A stretch of DNA of 64,000 nt from Oscheius onirici (lineage: Eukaryota > Nematoda > Chromadorea > Rhabditida > Rhabditidae), in the NCBI GenBank assembly GCA_932521025.1, contig OW051468.1:4898064-4962063 (forward strand). The letters are read 5' to 3'. The position numbers and the translations under genes are program-made. This document shows positions 50,801-59,664 of this stretch, piece by piece (positions within the stretch are counted from its first letter, which is position 1; every line of letters begins with the position of its first letter). A model generated the notes under the pieces. It was not told the origin of the DNA, made no database searches, and saw only the letters and a list, made by a program, of their open reading frames with translations.

Positions 50801-53565
50801 AGAGGAGAAGAACTTGGACACTGTGCTGAAGAACACTGGTCTCTCATCGAACCTCTGGCCATTTCTGCCTGTAGAGCCGCCTCGATCGCTTCGGACAGTC
50901 GCAGACAGACTGAACTCTTCAATCAGGGAAAAACTGTCGTTGAGGCTGAACTGGCACTGATGACGGCTTGTCTAAACGCCCGTGGAAATCCAGCGGCTAC
51001 GGAACATCACAGAGCAGTCGACGAGTTCTCTGCACAGCTGAAAGACGCTCTGTCTGAACTGAGAGCAACCGTTGGAAGGATTTCGACTGAACAAGGAACA
51101 ATGGAAGGTCTTGTCGAGACCATTGCTCACAGCATTGCCAGTTCTGATGCTGCCCCTAGTCAAGTTGATGGCAGCTTCGCCGATGCTCAAACTCGAATGA
51201 CCAGACACTTGGAAGCTATCAGAAGGACAGCCACGGATCTTCCATTTGCTGAAGCTGAGAGTCTCAATAACTGTGCTCTCCAGCTCAGCGAGGACTACCG
51301 AAATTTTGTCATCGAGTCCAACAAGGCTGTCAGTTTGATGAGTTCCACGGACATGGGAGAACGACTCAAGGGAGCCGGTCAGAACCTGGGAACAGCTTGT
51401 CGCGACGTTGTTTGGGCTGCCAGTGAGAAGAAGAAATTCCCTCATAACGCCGGTACTCAGAAGACTCTGACTGATCGTTCTCGTTTCGTCATTGCACAAG
51501 TCGACGCCGTTTTGGCTGCTCTGCACAAAGGAAGCAAGGGAACTCAGGCCTGCATCAATGCCGCCAACACCGTTTCCGGAATCATTGGCGACCTCGACAC
51601 CACCATTCTGTTTGCCACTTCCGGATCTCTTAATCCCTCCGAAGCCAAAGACTTCAATGCTCATCGTGAGGCCATCTTGAAGACGGCCAAGGCTCTTGTT
51701 GAAGATACCAAAGCCCTAGTGGCTGGAGCTGCCAGCAACCAAGAACAACTGGCTGTTGCTGCTCAAAACGCCGTCAGAACCATCGTCAATCTTTCGGATG
51801 CTGTCAAGAATGGAGCCACATCTCTCTCGGCCGACAACCAGGAAGCCCAGGTTATGGTCATCCACAGTGTTCGAGACGTCTGTTCCGCCCTGTCTATTCT
51901 GATCCAAGCTACCAAGAATGCCGTCGGCCGATCTCTACACGATCCCGCCATGAACAACTTAAAGGACGCTGCCAAGACCATGGTAACGAACGTGACGAGT
52001 CTCTTGAAGACGGTCAAGAGTGTCGAGGACAAGCAGAATCAAGGAACACGAGCTCTGGATGCGGCAATTGGAGTCATCGACCTCGAAATCAAGCACTACG
52101 ACCGTGATGCTGGCGACAATCTGCCCGGAACAAGCACAATCTCTCCCGATGTTCTGGCCGTTGCCGGTCAACGCGTAGCCGATGTGGCTCATCGAATTGT
52201 CGGAGCTAGTCAGAGCATGAACCAGGGTGATATCATTGCCGCTGCCAACTTTGCCCGGGCTGCTGTATCCGAAGTGCTCACTGTGACCAGAGCTGCTGCT
52301 GTCAATGCCGAGACGACCGAAGGACGATACAGAATTTTGGATTCTGGTCGAGAAGTGGCAGTCAAGCTTCACGACCTTCTCTTGAGTCTTCACAACGTCC
52401 TCAGAACTTCAGGAGAGGCGGAGAAAAGACATGCTCTGGTCGAGACGTCTCGTCTTGTAGCCAGATCAGTCAGAGACCTGGTCGGATGTTCGGAACTGCT
52501 TCGAGGTGACGAATGGGCCGAGGCTGACGTCATTTCATCGGTTACGGCAGGTGCTGAGAAAGAACTCCTCGTCGCCGCCAATTCTATTCAACAGGCTTCC
52601 GTCAAGTTGGCCGAGCTCCGTCCAAGACATCAACCAACAGAGGTAGACTCTTTTTGATTTCTGACTGTTTCTCTTCTAAACCCTCTTCCCTCACAAGACC
52701 TCCCAGGCTTTGATATGTCTGGTATTCTTGGGTTTATGTGACTAACTAAGATATATTAGACATATCGAAGTCTGACGGTCGTCCCTAGTCCCTAGACCTC
52801 GCTCACACTTTGTGTACTTTTTATTTTAACGGAAAACAACTTCGTTTTAGCAACAAATGGAACCTCGAGATACCTTCGACGGACAGATTCTTCACGCGGC
52901 TACATCAATAACCAGCGCTGTTCACACTCTTGTCAAGGCTGCTTCCATTGCCCAGAGGGAACTAATAGCACAAGGTAAGTAACTTGAATGGTTCAAAACA
53001 GTTAATTCTGAGCTTCTAATGACACATTGTTTTAATTCCAGGTCGTCTCGAGCCTTCCTCTAGATCCGGAGAAGATTATCAATGGTCCGAAGGTCTCATT
53101 TCCGCAGCTCGTTTCGTTGTAGCCGCTGTCCATCAGCTCTGTGACGCTGCTAACGCTCTTGTACAAGGACAATCCAGTGAGGAGAAACTGATCAGTGCGG
53201 CCAAACAAGTTGCCAGCTCCACGGCCCAACTTCTAATTGCATGTAATGTGAAGGCGGACATTGACAGTCAGGCCCGAAAAAGACTGCAAGCTGCCGGACA
53301 TGCCGTCAAAACAGCTACGGAAAGACTGGTCGAGTCTGCCAGACATATCGTCGTTCAGGACGAAAGGAATATCATCATTGCTGACCGAATGGTCCACGGA
53401 ATTGCTCAGGTTGAAAGAGTCCTTAGACCAATTTATTTATGAATTTAGGTGATGGATGCCCAAGAAATTGTTGCGAGGAAAGAAAAAGAACTTTTTGAAG
53501 CTCGTCAACAGTTGGCCACCATTCACAAGGCTCGGTATGAGCGAGATGGCTCACCCAGCCAGTAA
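41825..53565 (+). CDS. TLN: Talin
   Basis: Talin links integrins to actin. The FERM head (F0 [16 protein letters not shown]1/F2 with [20 protein letters not shown]3 with [18 protein letters not shown] and [14 protein letters not shown]) is at about 41825-45500. The helical rod runs from 45835 to 53440 and ends in the I/LWEQ region ([19 protein letters not shown], here [18 protein letters not shown]). Exons include 41825-41957, 42197-42602, 43597-43786, 43831-43934, 44325-44494, 44841-45504, 45835-46290, 47156-47545, 47585-47755, 47796-47987, 48451-48524, 48567-50535, 50579-52642, 52851-52974, 53042-53409 and 53449-53565. Two exons near 2 kb make up most of the rod. The C-terminus ends RDGSPSQ, without the tail seen in vertebrate talin. 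An antisense MSP gene sits in intron 2. Confidence 0.96.
42904..43277 (-). pseudogene. Major sperm protein gene nested in talin intron 2 (frame-broken)
   Basis: MSP is the cytoskeletal and signalling protein of nematode amoeboid sperm. The N-terminal 106 residues match the family almost exactly: [59 protein letters not shown] and EAAKQFR. The conserved end [17 protein letters not shown] is present in another frame. At the junction (about 42954-42962) six bases for two residues and one further base are missing, so the reading frame shifts. An AATAAA lies just downstream of the stop. No intron, like most msp genes. The base loss may be an assembly error; otherwise the gene makes an aberrant tail. 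MSP genes are multicopy, so loss of one would be tolerated. Confidence 0.85.
48085..48258 (+). other. Alternative terminal exon of talin
   Basis: After the talin exon ending at 47987, a CTCTTCAG acceptor opens a phase-0 frame (48085-48159) encoding [20 protein letters not shown] and a short basic end before TGA. An AATAAA follows at 48253-48258. The next constitutive exon begins at 48451. Use of this exon would give a talin of head plus early rod only. Confidence 0.5.
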
Positions 53566-53802
53566 TATTTTTTTTTTGTTAGCTTCATGGTGCCTTAATT
53601 TATTTTCACATTTTGTGTACACTGGCTTTGCTCACAATATAAGTCGCCTCCGAACATATCTCATATCAGTACTGAATAAAGTTTCTATGTATGCTACTTT
53701 TTATTATATAGATATTGAATTCGAAAAAATAAAATAATGATAAGTGTACAAGGAGGCAATTGAAGACTGCTTATTGTTAGGAAGGGAACATAGAATGATG
53801 TC

Positions 53803-54592
53803 CTAATTATCATCAGCATTGATCCAATTTCGTGGATTTTCAATGTACATTCTCCACGCTGAAAAACTCATTAGTGATTGCGTTCTCATCAAGGAAAAAA
53901 GTAGCATTACTTACTCTCAAAACTTCTTCTACAGTAACAGAGACATCTGAATTCGTCTCCAGCATTATGAGAGTATTGAACTTCTTCCAGTAGACAAACT
54001 GCATGGTATAGACGAGGACAGTCGGGGCATTTCACTTTAGTTTGGTTACTGTTTTGATGTTGGCAAATAATGCCCTGTAATAAATAAATGATTTCTATAG
54101 ACTTCTGACTAACATCGCAAACGATGTCGACATTCTCCTGCGGAAGAAGTAAAACTGGAGCTGCTTGATTGCCGTCGTCCATTGGTTCGTCGTCTTCTTC
54201 TTGTAGACCATGAACGGGCACCTCGTGTCGAGTTTCATACCTCATACGGAACTGAAGAAAGTTCACGGCCCCAAGCACACGAGCAAAGTCTATGAACGTG
54301 CTGTAGTATTCCCTCTTTTTTACCTTCGATAAAAGCCGGAGTCTGACAGCATACCCAGCGCAGAGGATCCAAACGCATGTTGTCTAGTGCTCTGATTACA
54401 CAAGAAACACAGATTTTCCTTTTACAGGCCTTCGTGCCACTAGGACATTCTTTCAGTCTGCTACTACTATGAAGACCCAAAATATCACCGCAGCCCTAAA
54501 CGAACTAGTTCACTTCTTAGACCTTTCAAACCTACGAGGCACTCGAATGCATTCTTTCCAACCAGCAGTACAAGCATATTATCGTCTTCCAT
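53803..54592 (-). CDS. Cys-rich protein 1 of a head-to-head pair (frame-broken)
   Basis: No family is recognised. Exon 1 starts MEDDNMLVLLVGKNAFECL and joins through a 37-nt intron to a Cys-rich block (54346-54447): C-P, x5, C-K-R-K, then C-V-S-C-V-I-R and a Cys-Cys end. A helical segment with STFIDFARVLGAV follows, then VDIVCDG-IICQ (split by a 39-nt intron), and VKCPDC. The last exon (53803-53858) encodes WRMYIENPRNWINADDN. The frame needs one base less at a T-run (54316-54321) and is ambiguous again near 54010. Gene 2 on the other strand shares both Cys blocks. A zinc-binding role is inference. It is convergent with talin. Confidence 0.5.
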
Positions 54593-54663
54593 TACAGAAA
54601 AATCAGTTTGATAGGAAGTGAAGAGAGAATTGTTGCAAAATGTGTCACCGACTTGTGATTTAA
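54593..54663. promoter_or_regulatory. 71-bp shared divergent promoter
   Basis: Only 71 bases separate the ATG codons of the two Cys-rich genes on opposite strands. The stretch is AT-rich with no evident TATA box. Both 5' UTRs and any core promoters must fit here, unless the genes use internal starts or trans-splicing. Confidence 0.5.
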
Positions 54664-56034
54664 ATGAAAACTGACCAAGAAGAGATTTCTTCGCGTGCAG
54701 AAACTGGCCAGCTGTTGGTTCCTAGCGAAAAATCCAATGATCTACAGAAAGTAAACAGGAAACATACAATAGAGAAAGCTAGGCGAGGTGTGAAAAAGGC
54801 TGAAGTTAGAAGAAAGGCAGGAAAGTATGAGATGGCACTTTTATGATGAAGACATGATTCACTTGTGCTAACAAGGATGCAGACGAATAGGTTCTTACAA
54901 AGAGTTTTATATATTTTTTACTTTAGTTTGTCCAGAACCTTCGAAGGCAAAAGATTCCTCGTCTTCACCTAATTCTTTCCCGGACCCACAGTTCCAGGTT
55001 TTATTGCGTTCTTTCCGTCACTCTGCTCCAGTGCCCATTCTCTCCAAAGAAAACATCAAGTCGCAAGAAGTAAAGTTCACGCACTTGCTTTTCCTGTCTT
55101 GACTTGTTTGTAACAAATTATCATTCAAATCCTCTTATATTCAAGTAGAGCTTCAGATACACACTAACAGACAAACGCGAGAGCCTTTTAAAATCGATAG
55201 ACCCTGTTGTGAGAAATGGACATCTTGCTATGTGCCATGACTCAGTTGGTTTTCTAGGAAATAGGCGGAGTTAGCAGAAGGGCAGCCAGCGAACAGCTGG
55301 GTCAGCCAGCGATAGCGTACGAAGACTTTTCTCCAAACAGCTTACTTTCATGTCCGGTCAAAAATGCTCTTTGCAAGAAGAAGACCTGCTACCCTTGTAT
55401 GATCCGAGGAGCCGATGCTGACACGAGGACGGAGAGACGATGTTTTGGATGTCATGAGAAGGTCAATCTGAAAGGTGGGTGTTTCGAAATATGGGAGACT
55501 GATTTTTCTGTTATCAAGACGGAAGAGTGACGATTTCCGGCGACCGATAAGCAGAAGATAGTACATTTTTCGAAAAGTGAGAGTCTGTATTCAGATCTTT
55601 CGACGATTCTCGGCTTCAACCAACTTGCTCATTGAACAGAAACCTTATCCCTGCAGCTGTACCTATTCCTCCACATTCCTATCAGAGGACGCCACCACCC
55701 CATGTCTGGCCGAAATGCTCAGTAAGTCGTTTGTTGGATACCGAACAAAGCAACTTTCAGAAATGGTAAAAGACTGAGAATGAGGTTGTCCCTTGCCGAA
55801 CCATATACTGCTCTCAGAAGGTGTGCTGCGTCTATCTGAAGTTTATTCTCATCGAAGCTGCCGGGTCTCAGATGAATATTCGAAGGTCAGTCAACTGCTG
55901 CTGTCAAATGTCCCAAATGCAACAAAAGCTACACTGCGAAAGGTATGAAAAACATAGATTATAAAAAGGCATTTGATTCAGAATGGATAGAACACGGAGA
56001 ACGTCACGCAAAATGGCTCAAGCAAATTTTCTGA
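54664..56034 (+). CDS. Cys-rich protein 2 of a head-to-head pair
   Basis: Starts MKTDQEEISSRAETGQLLV, rich in Lys and Arg. A middle exon at about 54930-55067 reads CPEPSKAKDSSSSPNS and ILSKENIKSQE, then joins phase 0 to 55257. The Cys block (55351-55452) is C-P, x5, C-K-K-K, C-Y-P-C-M-I-R and a Cys end. Further exons have PYPCSCTYSS, VPCRTIYCSQKVCC, and a C-terminal C-x2-C-x11-H-x3-H unit (VKCPKCNKSYT to HGERH) before TGA at 56032. Joins around 55580 and 55750-55890 are not fully resolved, since all three frames stay open. The shared motif with gene 1 supports this frame. No family recognised; nucleic-acid binding through zinc is inference. Confidence 0.45.
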
Positions 56035-56340
56035 AGAATCCAACACACTTGGTTTCCCAGTACATATCTCTTGTAAAGAATTGCTTCAAGATAGTGGTCA
56101 GTAAAAGTTAAAGATCAAATGAGAGATTTCTCAAAAGGTTCATGTTGACCGTTGACATTGATCTTGTTACGGAAAGCTCATCAATCTCTTCAAACGTCAG
56201 ACTGTCAGCACCCTCCAATGCTTATGATACAACTGCTCTTACGTTGAAGCCCAAAACCGTTTTTGAACTGTTCCAGTCATGCCTGCTACCCGGTCTATAC
56301 AACTCTGCTGAAAAGGAACAAAAGATGCAAAGCACAATCT
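56035..56340. other. Region between Cys-rich gene 2 and a convergent gene
   Basis: An open plus-strand frame (56142-56387) continues after a possible 43-nt intron and reads VDIDLVTESSSISSNV. It may be a 3' exon of gene 2 in an alternative frame, or a chance frame. I cannot decide. Confidence 0.3.
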
Positions 56341-56885
56341 TTACTCTGAATTCGAGACGACAGAGGGTAGGCTTGGTCGGCCGGTGACGGATCTTGGAAC
56401 GAGACTGGTCGCATTGTCTGTTAGCAGTGAACGGACTCCAAAGAGCGTGTCCTCGTCTTCAGGATAGCTGACCGACTCGAGACTGGAACTCGAGTCTTTC
56501 TTCCCCTTCTTGGCCGCTCCGGCTGCTTGCTGGATGTTGCGCTCGTCCAGATTCTTCTGTTCTTCTGTCCGTTGAGGCACAAGCTGCAGGCCATCGATCA
56601 AAGGACGAGCAGTCTTCATTCCAGGCGAACAGCACGTGTCCTCGATGGCCGTTTCTGTTGAGACGGCTTCTCTGGCCGTCAGTAGATCCACCTCTTCTTC
56701 CTTTTTGCTCTCTTCCTCCTCTTCGATTCGAAGCTTTCTATACGACTCCTCATGTCTTCCACCTAAATTTATCTTGTATGGAAAAAAAAGGAAAACTAAC
56801 GTTTTGTGAGCATTTTGATGCAGAAGACCGTCATCTGTGCGGAGATTATAGAGATCACGAGGAAAAAGTTTATGACGACGAGCAT
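56341..56885 (-). CDS. Small N-terminally anchored membrane protein
   Basis: Exon 1 (56885-56801) and exon 2 (56762-56341) join through a 38-nt intron to 168 residues. Residues 3-25 are hydrophobic (VVINFFLVISIISAQMTVFCI), a signal anchor or signal peptide. The rest is charged: EEEEESKKEEEVDLL, then KKGKKDSSSSLESVSYPEDED and a Ser/Pro end. The bulk probably faces the cytosol as a disordered tail. No family recognised. Divergent from the secreted-type frame at 57045 with about 160 bp between starts. Confidence 0.55.
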
Positions 56886-56903
56886 CTAGTAGTGCAGTAA
56901 TAG

Positions 56904-56965
56904 CTTTGTTTTTTGATAGAAGTTTTTCCTTCTTTAAAGTTTGTGAAGAACTATCAAAAACAAAG
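56904..56965. repeat. Short inverted repeat (hairpin)
   Basis: CTTTGTTTTTTGATAG pairs with CTATCAAAAACAAAG across a loop of about 30 bases, between two divergent genes. It could be a cruciform-type regulatory or a solo MITE end. Confidence 0.4.
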
Positions 56966-57044
56966 TATATTTGTTACAAAAAGAATCTAAAAACAATTTG
57001 TTGAAACAAACAAAATCCATAGTGAACTACTGACTGCTGAAGAG

Positions 57045-57644
57045 ATGTGGCTGCTGCTTCTGCCCCTGCTACCCTGCCTGCTCGCCCTTCCACTCGTCTT
57101 CTGCTCCAAAGATGCGGAACCTACTCGTGACAAGAAAACCCTGTCTGGCTTTTCAAAGACTCTTAGTCGTGACCTGGTTGTGGCCGACAGCAGCGATGCT
57201 CCTTCCGTCTTGGGTTCTGTTCAGGAGCCACCGAGGAGCGAGGACACGGTGGCTCAGTCGGTCATGAAGAGCATCTCGATGAGTGGTCAACGACCGAAGA
57301 AGAGTAGCCAGAGACCAATGTCTGATGGATCCTCAATGGCTTCCGTACAGTCGTCTGCCAAGTCAATGGACTCTACCCAACTCTCCGTTCTATGGTCTTT
57401 TCTACCAGTCGGGCAGAAATTTATTGATGTCTCTCAAGTATTATCCCAGCAAACTTTGGTATGTCGTCATATATTCTTGTTTGGTTTTGAAGTGGTTATT
57501 GTTACCACAAGCTCCTTTGTACTTGAAGGTGTAGCATTCGTTAGTTTCGGTGTCGTAATATCAGCGAGTGAGCTGCTTGTTTCTATTACCAACGTCATAG
57601 GCCACTTCGCGATGACTTTGACGTCTGGCAGAAACTGCATCTAA
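57045..57644 (+). CDS. Secreted-type Ser-rich protein
   Basis: The first 20 residues (MWLLLLPLLPCLLALPLVF) are a strong signal peptide. Residues 21-120 are polar and Ser/Lys/Glu rich (KKSSQRPMSDGSSMASVQSS). After about 57400 the frame runs antisense to a Kunitz remnant, so the C-terminal third is probably not genuine; the real end may use a splice site near 57390. No family recognised. Confidence 0.4.
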   Translation: MWLLLLPLLPCLLALPLVFCSKDAEPTRDKKTLSGFSKTLSRDLVVADSSDAPSVLGSVQEPPRSEDTVAQSVMKSISMSGQRPKKSSQRPMSDGSSMASVQSSAKSMDSTQLSVLWSFLPVGQKFIDVSQVLSQQTLVCRHIFLFGFEVVIVTTSSFVLEGVAFVSFGVVISASELLVSITNVIGHFAMTLTSGRNCI

Positions 57645-57712
57645 ATAGGAAATGTGAGAACAATCTTACTTCCAACCAAACGGAGGATGGCGAACAGGGC
57701 GAAAAGAATCAT
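57441..57712 (-). pseudogene. Kunitz-domain pseudogene (locus A)
   Basis: A signal-peptide-like start (MILFALFAILRLVG) and a 29-nt intron precede a Kunitz remnant. The usual Trp of RWYYD is a stop (TGA), the Cys14 position is Arg, and the last two Cys positions are Tyr (TAT and TAC). Cys30 and Cys38 remain (NECYTF and KGAC). The AATAAA in the antisense copy at about 57418 marks the 3' end. Not functional as a Kunitz fold. Confidence 0.7.
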
Positions 57713-58151
57713 CTCGACTGGGAGCTAGGTTTTTCCATAGAATTTGAAGAGGTTGGAAAGGGACTGAATACAAAGCTGGCTAATGATTTGAGCGTGTCTG
57801 GAGAAGCTTTGTCTGAAAAAAAATTAAGAATACGAGAGAAGAGTATATTGCTGTTCATAACTTTAAACGCAATGAGAAGGTTGCTCAGAGAATCTTCTCA
57901 TCTGACGTTCACGCGGTTTTTTATTCTTTTAACGAAATCAGCCAATATAGAGATTTGATCGGAATGATTTGACTTTCACGGCCCAAACGTCAACATACGG
58001 TCGGCCTTATATTGATATACTGCTTTTCGGACTGTTTTATCTCGCACGGATGGTCAAGTGGAAAAGAGCCCCGTTTCTGTTTTACATATACTCCAGATAG
58101 CCTGCCAAATAAGAGTTTTTGTTATCTCAGAGAAATAACAAAAAAATATCA

Positions 58152-58422
58152 CTACTTCATTCCTCCGCAAGTCAAACGACACTTCTTCTCCGATGCAAAG
58201 TTGTTCTGATTGCCGCCACGACCACCCCCGTTGAACGAGAGACATCTGTACTGATCCTTGTCGTAGTACCAGCGAACGATCTTCTCAGATCCCAGACCTC
58301 GGTCATGCATCGAAATGCCGGAGGAGGTATGCCGGAGGAGAGTTGGCAGGATAGGGAGGAGCCGGCAGGGTTGCGAAGCAGCATCCAGTCAAGAAGACGA
58401 GCAGGAGAGTCAGACCAAACAT
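58152..58422 (-). pseudogene. Kunitz-type gene lacking the loop disulfide (locus B, frame-broken)
   Basis: A clear signal peptide (MFGLTLLLVFLTGCCFA) and a Pro-rich segment lead to a Kunitz body with IVRWYYDKDQYRC, GGNQNNF and KKCRLTC. Cys14 and Cys38, which normally pair with each other, are both Gly (LGSEK and NGGGRGG). Cys30, Cys51 and Cys55 remain. The presequence and the domain are in different frames, with the break at about 58295-58305, so either a base is wrong or the locus is dead. The first Cys is not seen in frame. Confidence 0.6.
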
Positions 58423-58566
58423 ACCGACTGAATGATTCAGATTGGAGTTTCCGTTGGATTTGTAAGCGTCTAGAGAAGGTGGACTACTGATGGGAAAAGA
58501 ATTCTATCCAGACTGTTGATTAGTATTCACCGCTTCTACGGTAACCAACGGAAAAGTCAAGCTCCA

Positions 58567-58838
58567 ATGAATCACTTGGTTTTGTTCTTTTTCTTTCTGG
58601 TTGTAAGTAGATTTGAGATGAGCTACAACCCAAAATTTTAGTCTCTTCCGTCATCGGAGGCAATCCCTGTCATCTTCCAGCTGTAGCTGGAAGAGACAGC
58701 AAGAAGCTCACTCGCTGGCACTTTTACCCATAGGAAAATCGCTGCAAGACTTTCATCTTCAAAGGAACGGGATAAAATTTAAACAATTTCGTCTCGGACA
58801 ACGAATGTCGCATGAAGTTTATTCTGATTTTCATGTGA
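58567..58838 (+). pseudogene. Kunitz-domain pseudogene (locus C)
   Basis: Opposite strand to loci A and B. The presequence MNHLVLFFFFLV is followed by a 42-nt intron. The Kunitz frame has NPCHLPAVAGRD, KLTRWHFY, NRCKTF and NNFVSDNEC, but carries in-frame stops after HFYP and after KGTG. Cys14 is Asp and Cys38 is Gly. The final Cys is missing. Confidence 0.65.
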
Positions 58839-58924
58839 TGTGAATAAACAAAATCAGCTGCGTTTGATCAATATGTTTTAATAACTAAAGGGTGTAACGG
58901 TTTGTGTGAAAATCAATGTTTACT

Positions 58925-59205
58925 AAAATAAAGTTTTCTCCCTATCAACGCCAGAGTTCCGAAGAATCCTCTGAGAGACAAGCTCCTACTGCGTGAGGGG
59001 TCAATCTGAGGGGCCAGATCGTGTGAGGCGTTTACGTTCCGAAGTTCCCCACCTGTTCCACGGAACACCTTTACTTCGTAGCATGCTACTACCAATTTAC
59101 CGACCTCGGGAGGATGGATGCCTTGGTTGGGCAGAAGTGGGGCTTGAACTTGGAACCATTTGATTGACGCTGGCGCCTCCTGCCACTGCGCCATCTCGCT
59201 TTCTA
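58925..59205 (-). mobile_element. tRNA-derived SINE
   Basis: The minus-strand head (from 59205) resembles a tRNA: A box TGGCGCAGTGG, then B box AGTTCAAGCCC at the expected distance of about 45 bases. The acceptor stems do not pair as in a real tRNA, and a further 200 bases of non-tRNA body follow. This is the structure of a SINE with an internal pol III promoter. The tail ends in an A/T-rich stretch. No clear target duplication was found. Confidence 0.6.
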
Positions 59206-59210
59206 AAACA

Positions 59211-59336
59211 AATCGTGGTCTTTCCTTTCTTAGGAAAGACCACGATTTTTTTAGGAAACACCACGATCCTAAGAAAGGAAAGACCACGATTTTTTTTAGG
59301 AAACACCACGATCCTAAGAAAGGAAAGACCACGATT
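59211..59336. repeat. 44-45-bp tandem repeat with palindromic start
   Basis: Two full units (59233-59276 and 59277-59321) and a partial third begin GGAAAGACCACGATT and contain AGGAAACACCACGATCC. The 15-mer AATCGTGGTCTTTCC at 59211 is the exact complement of the unit start, giving a palindrome over 7 bases. It adjoins the SINE head directly. Confidence 0.75.
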
Positions 59337-59469
59337 GAATACATCATATATCAGTCTAGTCTATTTGTCATTCTCTAGCCCATTAACTACTCCGTTACTT
59401 CTTAAGTCCCGTAACTATTTGTTGATAGTCTTGTACTCGTGTTTTTCCACCAGACTTCTACTCCTGCAA

Positions 59470-59664
59470 ATGTTTCCCTCATTTTTTCTAATCAAATTCG
59501 TCCTAGCTCTGTCCACATTTGTTTATTTGTTCCAACGCTGTAAGTCAATTGACGGTAGGAGCCAGTTCGCGGGAATCAGCTGGGTCGGGCAGAACTACAC
59601 TTGCTTGAATAATTTTTTATGCCAGAACCAATATTTTCTTCCGGATGAGCTGAGAACTCAATGA
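59470..59664 (+). CDS. Short secreted-type peptide abutting TMEM94
   Basis: A 64-codon frame starts with a hydrophobic segment (MFPSFFLIKFVLALSTFVYLF) and then has three Cys (QRCKS, YTCLNN, FLCQNQ). It might be a very degenerate Kunitz relative of the neighbouring loci, but spacing does not fit. Its TGA overlaps the TMEM94 ATG in ATGA. It could be an upstream ORF. Confidence 0.3.
   Translation: MFPSFFLIKFVLALSTFVYLFQRCKSIDGRSQFAGISWVGQNYTCLNNFLCQNQYFLPDELRTQ

Noticed and set aside
50972-51664. 230-codon antisense frame over the talin rod
   Set aside because: It mirrors the Ala/Ser-rich codon pattern of the rod on the opposite strand and shows no domain.
59140-59205. tRNA gene
   Set aside because: A and B boxes are present but the stems do not close like a cloverleaf and a long non-tRNA body follows, so a SINE is more likely.
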